From Bacteroides sp. GM023 (GTDB lineage: Bacteria; Bacteroidota; Bacteroidia; Bacteroidales; Bacteroidaceae), in assembly GCF_014750685.1 (NCBI RefSeq), contig NZ_JAAXGE010000003.1, positions 496,001 through 560,000 of the forward strand: a DNA stretch of 64,000 nt. The letters are read 5' to 3'. Of the stretch, positions 1 through 8,219 are shown in pieces. The position numbers and the translations under genes are program-made. The notes beneath the pieces were generated by a model. It saw only the letters and a program-made list of their open reading frames with translations. It had not been told where the DNA came from and ran no database searches. Every line of letters begins with the position of its first letter. The stretch's first letter is position 1.

Positions 1-3000
1 TTCTGGGCTTACATGAACATGGATTTCGACCGCGCCGAAGCCTTGCACAAAGAGGTGTACAAACTGACCAAGAATGAGCTCGAACTACTGATTGCCGACA
101 TCGGATTGATGAAAATCTGTCAGCGGACGGCTATGAACAAGGAGTTTTATGACTACCGGAATAGTGCACTGAAACGCATGAAGCGTATCCGTGAAGAAAG
201 TGACTTGTTTGCCGACCGGCATGAGGAGCTCCGGCTGGATTATGCTTTTACGGAATTTTTCATCGTTTCTTCTATTTATTACTATTATCTTCAGCAACGT
301 CAGGAAGCGATTGCTTCGCTCAATCAGATACCGGAAGATGAAGCATTGGCAGATACGAATCAATTGCTTTATTATCATTATCTCAAAGGTTCAGCTTCTT
401 TGGTGGAAGCCGGTAAACCGGAAGATAGGAAGCTCCGCGAGTTCGACCACCTTTATTATACTTGGCGGACGGCAGTTCAGAGCAATCATCTCTATTTTGA
501 AGGAAATGGCCTGCAAGGGCTTGCCAACCTGATGATTGCTCCAAATGACTTCGATTTCTTTCAGGCGAGACGGGGACATGCGTTAGACCAGTTCGGCTTT
601 TCGATAGATTCGCTTTTACCTTTACGTCTGGCACAGCTTGCACTCGAAAAATTCCGCGAATATAATGATTTATATCAGATTGCCGGGGCGTATGTCTCTA
701 TCGGCAAATATCTGAATACACATGGGCGATATTCGGAAGCGTTGGATACGCTTACGAAAGCATTGGATTGTGTGAACCGCCATCATATGCTCTATTATCA
801 CCATGAGGCGGATACACTGGATAAGCTATATACGTTTGCCGAAGGAGATACGACCTATACGGGAGTGCCGTGGATTACGCAGGAGAATGTAAAGACTGTC
901 CCCGAATGGATTTCGAGAATCCGGGAACAATTGAGTGTATCGTATGCGGGATTGGGAATGAAATATGCCTCTGATTACAACCGGAATATTTATCTGGATA
1001 TTCTGAACTTTACCCGTCAGGATAAGGAACTGGAGAGCCGTTATGTTTCATTGGAAGCCGGTTCGCGGCAGATGACACTTGTGCTTTCTTTGGTGATTGT
1101 CGGATTGGTGCTGGTAGTGATTCTTTGGTGGTTCTTCAACAGGCGTTCCAAGATAAGGAATCAGATTGATGTGGAACGTCTGCAACAGATTTTGGGGCTT
1201 TGCCGGGATATTACTTCTTCCATTCCAATGAATGTTCCGTTGATTCAGGAAGGAATAGACAATCTGTTTGGTAAGGGTAGGATGAGACTGGATATTCCCG
1301 AAGAGGGGAAAGCGGCGCTTGTTCCCGCACATCGGTTGAACCGTGATGAAAAGGCTTTAGTACATGTGCTTGAACCTTATATTATTTGGGCGGCGGACAA
1401 TGAACAGATGGTGGAAGCATTGAGCGACGAACGGATGCAGTTGGAAAAACAACGGTATATCTATGAGCAGCATATTGCGGGAAACAAGCGTCAGAATCTG
1501 ATAAAGAAGGCTTGTATGGCTATTGTGAATGGTATCAATCCTTATATCGACCGTATTCTGAACGAGGTACACAAGCTTACGGAGAAGGGATATATTGATG
1601 ATGAAAAGATAAAGAAGGAGAAGTATCAATACATTGATGAATTGGTAACTACTATTAATGAGTATAACGACATTCTGGCTCTGTGGATTAAGATGAAGCA
1701 GGGATCGTTGAGCTTGAATATCGAAACGTTCAGTCTTGACGAGTTGTTTGAACTGTTGGGAAAAGGACGGCGTGCCTTTGAGATGAAAAAACAGACGTTG
1801 GAGATTGAACCGACTACTGTTATGGTGAAGGCAGACCGGGCACTGACTCTGTTTATGATTAATACGCTGGCGGAGAATGCCCGTAAATATACTCCGGAAG
1901 GAGGAACTGTCAAGGTCTATGCACGTACTACGGATACGTATGTGGAGATTTCTGTGGAAGATGACGGACGCGGTATTTCGGAGGAAGATGTGGCGCGTAT
2001 TATTGGTGAGAAAGTATATGATTCGCGGGTGATAGGAATCAAGAATGCGGAGAATCCTGACGAATTGAAAGAAAATAAGGGCAGTGGTTTCGGACTGATG
2101 AACTGTAAGGGAATCATTGAGAAATATAAGAAAACGAATGAACTCTTCCGGGTATGTACCTTCGATGTGGAGAGTGAATTGGGGAAGGGAAGCCGTTTTT
2201 ATTTCCGTTTGCCTTTGGGAGTACGTAAGGTAATTGGCGTATTGCTTTGCTTGTTGCTTCCTATGGGAATGGTGTCTTGCTTGCATGACCCGATTCCGCC
2301 TATGTCGCAGGAGAGAGATTCGATAGTGGTAGTTACTGATTCTGCTTATGAAGACTTGCTGGATGCTGCGTCGGACTATGCCAATGCAGCATATTTTGCC
2401 AATGTAGATGAAAATTACGAGCTTGCCTTGCAGTATGTGGACTCTGCCATGTCGTTGCTGAACGAGCATTATGAAAAGTATGCGCGTCCGGAAAGTCCGC
2501 ATCGTTATATGAAACTTGTAGGTACGGGAATACCTGCTGAAGTCAGTTGGTGGAATGAATTATTTGATTCGGATTATCATGTGATTCTGGATATAAGAAA
2601 TGAAGCGGCGGTCGCTTTCCTGGCTTTGAAGCAATTGGATGGGTACAGTTATAATAATTCGGCTTTTACGGATTTGTATAAGTTGCAGGGGGAAGACCAG
2701 ACATTGGAAGCATATTGCAGGCAGTTGGAGCGTTCGAATACTAATAAGACGGTGGGGATTATCCTATGCTTTGTCTTGTTGATTGTTTCTTTGGTTGGTT
2801 ATTATTTTCTGTATATGCGAAAACTGTTACAGAATCGGCTGAACCTTGAACAGGTGCTTGAAATAAATCAGAAAGTATTTGCGGCATCTATAGTTAGACT
2901 ACAGGAGCAGGAGGATGCGGAAGCGCTTCAACGCGAGGAGAGTACGCTCAAAGAAATTCCACAACGTATTGTGAATGAGGCATTCGGTTCGGTGAATGAA

Positions 3001-4083
3001 TTATTGACGATTGACCGGATGGGAATCGCAGTGTATAATGAATCGACGCATCGGCTGGAGTATGCTTCGCGTCCCGGACAGGAGATGCCGGAAATGGTGC
3101 AACAGTGTTTTGACTCCGGCGAGTATCTTGCGGAACAACATCTGCTGGCTATTCCGTTGAAGGTAGAAGCGGGAGGAGAACATCAATGCGTCGGTGTATT
3201 ATATCTAGAACGTAGGGAAGGTTCGGAGCAGGAAACGGATCGTTTGCTTTTTGAATTGGTGGCTCGTTATGTGGCTATTGTGGTATTTAATGCGGTAGTG
3301 AAACTGGCTACGAAATACCGGGATATTGAGTCGGCGCATGAAGAAACGCGTCGGGCTTCCTGGGAGGATAGTATGTTGCATGTACAGAATATGGTGCTTG
3401 ACAACTGCTTGTCTACAATTAAACATGAAACGATTTATTATCCGAATAAAATCAAGCAGATTGTAGGACGGCTGAATACGCTGAGTCTTTCGGAAAAGGA
3501 AGAGCGCGAAGCAGTGGAGACTATGACGGAATTGATTGAATATTATAAGGGCATCTTTACTATCTTGAGTTCGTGTGCTTCCCGTCAGTTGGAAGAGGTT
3601 ACTTTCCGGCGGACGGTGATTCCAGTGCAGGAGCTTTTTGATGCTGCCGGAAAATATTTCAAGAAGGTGATGAAGAACCGGACGGAGAGGATAGAACTGG
3701 AGATGGAGCCGATGGAAGCGAAGGTGATAGGAGATGTGAATCAGTTACGTTTTCTATTGGAAAATCTGATTGACGAAGCGTTAACGGTTCGTGAAGATGG
3801 CGTGTTGCGTTTGCAGGTTCGCAAGGATGATGGATATATTCGTTTCCTCTTTACGGATACGAGACGTGAAAAGAGTGTGGAGGAATTGAATCAGTTGTTC
3901 TACCCGAATTTGGCACGTATGACTTCCGGTGAAAAAGGAGAGTTGCGGGGTACGGAATATTTGGTGTGCAAGCAGATTATCCGTGACCATGACGAATTTG
4001 CGGGACGCAGAGGATGTCGTATTAATGCCGAACCTGCTGCGGATGGAGGATTTACGGTCTATTTCACGGTTCCGCGCAGATAA
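1..4083 (+). CDS. Tandem histidine-kinase-like sensor protein (5' end outside window)
   Basis: The frame is open from base 1, so the N-terminus is probably cut off; residues here are counted from the ATG at 13. The layout is a TPR-like N-terminal sensor, a membrane segment at about 354-375, and a cytoplasmic ATPase with an N-box (N622 in NTLAENARKYT), a G1 box (D651 in DDGRGIS) and a G2 box (GSGFGL at 690). A second membrane segment at 740-756 looks like a lipoprotein signal (LPMGMVSC). A second sensor, a third membrane segment at about 913-935, a GAF-like region, a His-bearing helix (H1138 in IKHET) and a degraded second ATPase follow. The first half has no obvious phospho-histidine; the second half has lost the N-box Asn (E1255). 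It resembles Bacteroidetes DUF5112/DUF5113 proteins (family memory, not searched). A response regulator follows 34 bp downstream, so the two probably form a two-component system. The ligand is unknown. Confidence 0.85.
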   Translation, partial: FWAYMNMDFDRAEALHKEVYKLTKNELELLIADIGLMKICQRTAMNKEFYDYRNSALKRMKRIREESDLFADRHEELRLDYAFTEFFIVSSIYYYYLQQRQEAIASLNQIPEDEALADTNQLLYYHYLKGSASLVEAGKPEDRKLREFDHLYYTWRTAVQSNHLYFEGNGLQGLANLMIAPNDFDFFQARRGHALDQFGFSIDSLLPLRLAQLALEKFREYNDLYQIAGAYVSIGKYLNTHGRYSEALDTLTKALDCVNRHHMLYYHHEADTLDKLYTFAEGDTTYTGVPWITQENVKTVPEWISRIREQLSVSYAGLGMKYASDYNRNIYLDILNFTRQDKELESRYVSLEAGSRQMTLVLSLVIVGLVLVVILWWFFNRRSKIRNQIDVERLQQILGLCRDITSSIPMNVPLIQEGIDNLFGKGRMRLDIPEEGKAALVPAHRLNRDEKALVHVLEPYIIWAADNEQMVEALSDERMQLEKQRYIYEQHIAGNKRQNLIKKACMAIVNGINPYIDRILNEVHKLTEKGYIDDEKIKKEKYQYIDELVTTINEYNDILALWIKMKQGSLSLNIETFSLDELFELLGKGRRAFEMKKQTLEIEPTTVMVKADRALTLFMINTLAENARKYTPEGGTVKVYARTTDTYVEISVEDDGRGISEEDVARIIGEKVYDSRVIGIKNAENPDELKENKGSGFGLMNCKGIIEKYKKTNELFRVCTFDVESELGKGSRFYFRLPLGVRKVIGVLLCLLLPMGMVSCLHDPIPPMSQERDSIVVVTDSAYEDLLDAASDYANAAYFANVDENYELALQYVDSAMSLLNEHYEKYARPESPHRYMKLVGTGIPAEVSWWNELFDSDYHVILDIRNEAAVAFLALKQLDGYSYNNSAFTDLYKLQGEDQTLEAYCRQLERSNTNKTVGIILCFVLLIVSLVGYYFLYMRKLLQNRLNLEQVLEINQKVFAASIVRLQEQEDAEALQREESTLKEIPQRIVNEAFGSVNELLTIDRMGIAVYNESTHRLEYASRPGQEMPEMVQQCFDSGEYLAEQHLLAIPLKVEAGGEHQCVGVLYLERREGSEQETDRLLFELVARYVAIVVFNAVVKLATKYRDIESAHEETRRASWEDSMLHVQNMVLDNCLSTIKHETIYYPNKIKQIVGRLNTLSLSEKEEREAVETMTELIEYYKGIFTILSSCASRQLEEVTFRRTVIPVQELFDAAGKYFKKVMKNRTERIELEMEPMEAKVIGDVNQLRFLLENLIDEALTVREDGVLRLQVRKDDGYIRFLFTDTRREKSVEELNQLFYPNLARMTSGEKGELRGTEYLVCKQIIRDHDEFAGRRGCRINAEPAADGGFTVYFTVPRR

Positions 4084-4117
4084 AAAAGAAAACACATAAA
4101 AGTTATTAGATAAGGAA

Positions 4118-4846
4118 ATGGAAGAACAGAAGTTTAAAGTTATTATCGTAGAGGATGTAAAACTGGAGTTAAAAGGTACGGAGGAGATATTCCGCCACGA
4201 AATACCGAATGCGGAAGTGATCGGTACTGCCATGACCGAAAGCGAATTTTGGCCGTTGATGGAAGCGCAGCTTCCTGATTTGGTATTGCTGGATTTGGGA
4301 TTGGGTGGTTCTACTACTATCGGAGTCGATATTTGCCGGAATATATTCAAACGCTATAAAGGTGTTCGCGTACTGATTTTCACAGGTGAGATTCTGAATG
4401 AAAAGTTGTGGGTGGATGTACTGAATGCCGGTGCTGACGGAATTATCCTCAAAACGGGAGAGCTGCTAACCAAGACAGATGTACAGGCTGTGATGGACGG
4501 TAAGAAGCTGGTATTTAACTATCCCATTCTGGAAAAGATTGTAGAGCGTTTCAAGAAGTCTGTTGCCAATGACGCGAAACGTCAGGAAGCGGTAATCAGC
4601 TATGATATTGATGAATATGACGAGCGTTTTCTCCGCCATCTGGCTTTGGGATATACGAAGGAGATGATTGCGAACCTGAAAGGTATGCCCTTCGGCGTGA
4701 AATCATTGGAAAAACGGCAGAATGATCTTATCGGACGTCTTTTCCCGAATGGTGAGCGGGTGGGAGTGAATGCTACCCGGTTGGCTGTCCGTGCATTGGA
4801 ATTACGTATTATTGATCTGGATAATTTGGAGCCCGACGAAGAATAA
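4118..4846 (+). CDS. Response regulator with C-terminal helix-turn-helix-like domain
   Basis: A 242-residue protein. The receiver domain has the acidic pair E12/D13, the phosphorylation site D59 (LLDLGLGG), T89 (IFTG) and K112 (ILKTGE). The C-terminal part (about 165-225, with GYTKEMIANLKG) has the look of a LuxR-like helix-turn-helix and is probably DNA-binding. It follows the large kinase by 34 bp in the same direction and is its likely partner. The stop-codon region is duplicated 24 bp downstream. Targets are unknown; the adjacent AbgT transporter is a candidate. Confidence 0.88.
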   Translation: MEEQKFKVIIVEDVKLELKGTEEIFRHEIPNAEVIGTAMTESEFWPLMEAQLPDLVLLDLGLGGSTTIGVDICRNIFKRYKGVRVLIFTGEILNEKLWVDVLNAGADGIILKTGELLTKTDVQAVMDGKKLVFNYPILEKIVERFKKSVANDAKRQEAVISYDIDEYDERFLRHLALGYTKEMIANLKGMPFGVKSLEKRQNDLIGRLFPNGERVGVNATRLAVRALELRIIDLDNLEPDEE

Positions 4847-4882
4847 CGAAGGAAAATCGACGAAGAATAAACCTGAAAAGCG

Positions 4883-6337
4883 ATGAAGACAAAATGGTGT
4901 ATGCCCCATCCTGCTACGATGTTCATGCTGCTGACAATGGCAGTGGTCTTTCTTTCATGGATATGTGATATCTATGGACTGAAAGTGACATTGCCACAGA
5001 CTGGCGAGGATATTCGTGTGCAAAGCCTGTTGAGTCCGGAAGGAATTCGCTGGTGGTTGAGGAACGCTATCAAGAACTTTACAGGGTTTGCTCCGTTGGG
5101 CATGGTGATTATTGCCATGTTCGGACTGGGGGTTGCCCAACATTCAGGCTTTATTGATGCGTGCATCCGTATGGGGGTGGGGAACCGGAAGGAAAAGAAG
5201 AAAATCATTTTGTGGGTGATTATTCTCGGATTGCTGTCGAATGCTATTGGTGACGGTGGATATATTATCTTATTACCTATTGCCGCCATGCTGTTTCAGT
5301 GGGTGGGGCTTCATCCGATTGCGGGAATTGTGACGGCTTATGTCTCCGTTGCTTGCGGATACAGCGCCAATATTGTGTTGAGTACAATGGACCCGTTGCT
5401 GGCTCATACCACGCAGGAAGCTGCATTGGCTCAAACAGGCTATCAGGGGAATACGGAACCTCTTTGCAATTACTTCTTTATGAGTGCTTCTACGGTAGTT
5501 ATTACTGCCATTGTTTATTGGGTGACTCAAAAATGGCTTCTTCCCAGGTTGGGTAAATACGAAGGAAGTGTAAAGGTGGAAGCCTATCGTCCCCTGTCAC
5601 GCAAAGAGAGACGGGCGATCATGATTTCTATTATGGTGGCGGCTGTCTATGTAGTTCTTGTTTTATGGCTTACTTTTTCTTCTTATGGAATTTTGCGCGG
5701 TGTGAATGGTGGCTTGATGCATTCGCCATTCATTGCTGGTATTTTGTTTCTTCTTTCTTTGGGAGCAGGTATCACGGGCATGGCGTATGGTTTCAGTTCT
5801 GGTCGCTATCGCACGGATAATGATGTGATTGAAGGACTGACGCAGCCAATGAAGCTTCTTGGCGTTTATTTCGTGATTGCTTTCTTTGCTGCTCAAATGT
5901 TTGCCTGTTTCGAATATTCGCATTTGGACAAGTGTCTTGCCATTATGGGTGCCGAACTGGTTTCTTCTTTTGAGCCGGCTCCATTGGCGGCTTTGGTCTT
6001 GTTTATCCTGTTTACGGCATTTATCAATCTGATTATGGTATCTGCCACTTCCAAATGGGCTTTTATGTCTTTTATCTTTATTCCGATGTTTGCGCAGATG
6101 GGTATTTCTCCCGACGTGGCGCAATGTGCTTTCCGTATCGGAGACAGTTCGACAAATGCCATTACGCCTTTCTTATTTTATATGCCTTTAGTGCTGACTT
6201 ATATGCGTCAGTATGATAAGCAGATCACTTATGGTACATTACTAAAATATACCTGGAGATATTCATTGGCTATCTTATTTGCGTGGACATTGCTGTTTAT
6301 CGTTTGGTATTTGCTGAAAATACCGGTAGGCTTGTAA
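4883..6337 (+). CDS. AbgT-family transporter
   Basis: A 484-residue polytopic membrane protein with about 11-12 hydrophobic segments. Sequence features match the AbgT family, for example GDGGYIILLPIAA, ACGYSANIVLSTMDPLLA and the C-terminal RIGDSSTNAITP stretch. Characterised members take up p-aminobenzoyl-glutamate or export sulfonamides and related folate-pathway compounds. Which of these this one does cannot be told from sequence. The gene starts 36 bp after the response regulator and may share its transcript. The family assignment is firm; the substrate is not. Confidence 0.9.
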   Translation: MKTKWCMPHPATMFMLLTMAVVFLSWICDIYGLKVTLPQTGEDIRVQSLLSPEGIRWWLRNAIKNFTGFAPLGMVIIAMFGLGVAQHSGFIDACIRMGVGNRKEKKKIILWVIILGLLSNAIGDGGYIILLPIAAMLFQWVGLHPIAGIVTAYVSVACGYSANIVLSTMDPLLAHTTQEAALAQTGYQGNTEPLCNYFFMSASTVVITAIVYWVTQKWLLPRLGKYEGSVKVEAYRPLSRKERRAIMISIMVAAVYVVLVLWLTFSSYGILRGVNGGLMHSPFIAGILFLLSLGAGITGMAYGFSSGRYRTDNDVIEGLTQPMKLLGVYFVIAFFAAQMFACFEYSHLDKCLAIMGAELVSSFEPAPLAALVLFILFTAFINLIMVSATSKWAFMSFIFIPMFAQMGISPDVAQCAFRIGDSSTNAITPFLFYMPLVLTYMRQYDKQITYGTLLKYTWRYSLAILFAWTLLFIVWYLLKIPVGL

Positions 6338-6400
6338 TTATAGATGGATAGCAATACTTCGGTTTCATCAATCGGAGTTTTGTTTCTCTGAATTAATCGC

Positions 6401-6408
6401 TATATTTG
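6401..6408 (+). promoter_or_regulatory. -7 box TATATTTG of the sigma-factor promoter
   Basis: Exact match to the Bacteroidales -7 element TAnnTTTG, with TTTTG at 6378-6382 as a plausible -33 element. It ends 27 bp before the ATG at 6436. The longer open frame begins at a TTG inside this box, which argues that TTG is not a start codon. Confidence 0.75.
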
Positions 6409-6435
6409 CAATCGTTCCTTAAAGAAAAACAGCGA

Positions 6436-7023
6436 ATGAGTCTACCGGAAATTTCTGAAAAAGTAATCGAACAACTGAATCACGATAATACAAAGGCATT
6501 TGATAAAATCTATCATACGTACTATCTTTATCTGTGTGCGATAGCTGTTTATTATGTACATGACAAGAGGGTGGCCGGAGAAATTGTGAACGATGTCTTT
6601 GTAGCTTTTTGGCAGAACCGTCGTCATATCACTCATCCCGTTCTTCCGTATTTGCGGCGTGCCATTCAGAACGCAAGTATCAGTTATCTCCGTTCGTCTT
6701 ATTTCAATGAGTCGATGATGACGGAGCAGATGGAGGAAATATGGGCTTTTCTCGAAAATCATATTCTTTCTTCCGATAATCCTTTGCAGGCTTTGGAACG
6801 CAGCGAAATGAACGCGATCATTATGAAGAAAGTGGAAGAACTTCCTGCCAAATGCCGTGCCATATTTAAAGCAAGCCTGTACGAGGGCAAATCGTATAGT
6901 GAAATTGCAGAAGAGCAGAATATCAATGTTGCAACTGTAAGAGTACAGATGAAAATAGCATTGACCAAGCTGCGCGAATCACTTGGTACACCGTATATGA
7001 TAGCTATTTTGATGTTTCTCTAA
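6436..7023 (+). CDS. ECF-type RNA polymerase sigma factor
   Basis: A 195-residue sigma-70 family protein. Region 2 lies at about residues 10-90 (KIYHTYYLYLCAIAVYYV, DVFVAFWQNR) and region 4 at about 125-185 (ELPAKCRAIFKASLYEGKSY, IAEEQNINVATVRVQMK). It belongs to the Bacteroidetes ECF group that works with FecR-like anti-sigma factors and SusC transporters. The next gene encodes such an anti-sigma factor. It probably directs transcription of the downstream SusC/SusD locus when the ligand is present. ATG 6436 is chosen because the upstream TTG lies in the -7 box. Confidence 0.93.
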   Translation: MSLPEISEKVIEQLNHDNTKAFDKIYHTYYLYLCAIAVYYVHDKRVAGEIVNDVFVAFWQNRRHITHPVLPYLRRAIQNASISYLRSSYFNESMMTEQMEEIWAFLENHILSSDNPLQALERSEMNAIIMKKVEELPAKCRAIFKASLYEGKSYSEIAEEQNINVATVRVQMKIALTKLRESLGTPYMIAILMFL

Positions 7024-7101
7024 AAAAAATCGCATTTCTTTTAAACGTATTTTTTTCTTTTGCGTATCTAGTTATATACACCCATAGAAAAAGTACGCTT
7101 T

Positions 7102-8124
7102 ATGAATAAGTTTTATGATATAGAGGAATTGGAGTTACGGATCAGCAATTATCTGTCCGGTAGCTGTACGGAGGAAGAAAAAGAGACTTTGCTTGCATTT
7201 TTGGCATCTAATGAGGATGCTGCTAAAACTTTCCGGGAAATGTCTGCCGTATGGGCTATTTCTTCTGTTCCTGCATTTGCTAAGAATGAGGATACCAATC
7301 TGTCACATATAAAAGAAGAAATCGCTGCTTCTGAAATGAAAACTGTCCGGACACGGAAGTTGATTCCTGTTTGGCTGAAGGTGGCTGCTGCAATTATCCT
7401 GTTGATAGGTTGCAATTATTTCTGGTATAACTACACTGAGAATCTTACGGAAGTATATACGAAAGCGGATTCACCTTATGAAATCAAGGTGCCTGCCGGT
7501 TCGCGGACAAATATTGTGCTGCCCGATGGAACGGAAGTTTCTTTGAATGCAGGTTCGGTGTTGCGTTATTACCGCGGCTTTGGTATCCGTGGACGTGATG
7601 TCACTTTGGATGGTGAAGGCTACTTTAAGGTGGCAAAAAATGAGGAGATTCCTTTCTTTGTAAATACGAATGGTGTACAAGTGCGGGTAGTGGGAACGGT
7701 ATTTAATGTTCGTGCTTATGATGACGATGATTATGTAATGGTGTCTTTGTTGGAGGGCCGTGTCAATCTGTCTGCTTCGTCCGGTTCTGTGATGAAATTA
7801 TTCCCCAGCGAACAGGCTTTGTATGATAAGAATACGGGACGTATGGAGAAGATGAAGTCGAATGCGAGTACTGCCTGTGATTGGCTGGACGGAGGCTTGA
7901 CCTTTGATAATGTTTCGTTTGCGGATATTGCGCATCGACTGGAACGGAAATTCCAGGTGAAGATCAGAATCGAGAGTGAACGTTTGGGAGAGGAACGGTT
8001 CTCAGGATGCTTCAATAGTAATCAAAGTATCAATGATATATTGGAAGAAATCAACGTTGAAAAGCAATATACATGGAAAGTGAGTGGCGACACGATCTTT
8101 ATAACGGATAAAAAAAGGAGGTAA
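7102..8124 (+). CDS. FecR-family anti-sigma factor
   Basis: A 340-residue inner-membrane protein. A cytoplasmic N-terminal part (1-90) would bind the sigma factor. One membrane segment lies at about 94-112 (VWLKVAAAIILLIGCNYF). The periplasmic FecR domain follows (about 120-225; VPAGSRTNIVLPDGTEVSLN, GTVFNVRAY, SLLEGRVNL). A C-terminal domain (about 255-335; LTFDNVSFADIAHRLE) matches the usual DUF4974-like tail. By family it receives a signal from the STN domain of the SusC protein and releases or activates the sigma factor. It sits between the sigma factor and susC. Confidence 0.93.
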   Translation: MNKFYDIEELELRISNYLSGSCTEEEKETLLAFLASNEDAAKTFREMSAVWAISSVPAFAKNEDTNLSHIKEEIAASEMKTVRTRKLIPVWLKVAAAIILLIGCNYFWYNYTENLTEVYTKADSPYEIKVPAGSRTNIVLPDGTEVSLNAGSVLRYYRGFGIRGRDVTLDGEGYFKVAKNEEIPFFVNTNGVQVRVVGTVFNVRAYDDDDYVMVSLLEGRVNLSASSGSVMKLFPSEQALYDKNTGRMEKMKSNASTACDWLDGGLTFDNVSFADIAHRLERKFQVKIRIESERLGEERFSGCFNSNQSINDILEEINVEKQYTWKVSGDTIFITDKKRR

Positions 8125-8219
8125 AATAAAAGAAAGATACAGTATATGGTTGGGAACATGACCGGTAGATATACGGGCGGTTCGTCGATATATAGAAAGA
8201 TATTAGTTAACCTTTAATA

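Noticed and set aside
1357..2502. Long minus-strand frame of 381 residues inside the giant kinase gene
   Set aside because: It is the antisense shadow of a well-supported coding region; its translation is low-complexity-like with no domain, and no promoter or start context is seen.
5663..6124. Minus-strand frame of 153 residues opposite the AbgT gene
   Set aside because: Antisense shadow of membrane-segment codons, extremely rich in Lys, Arg, His and Gln without any family match.
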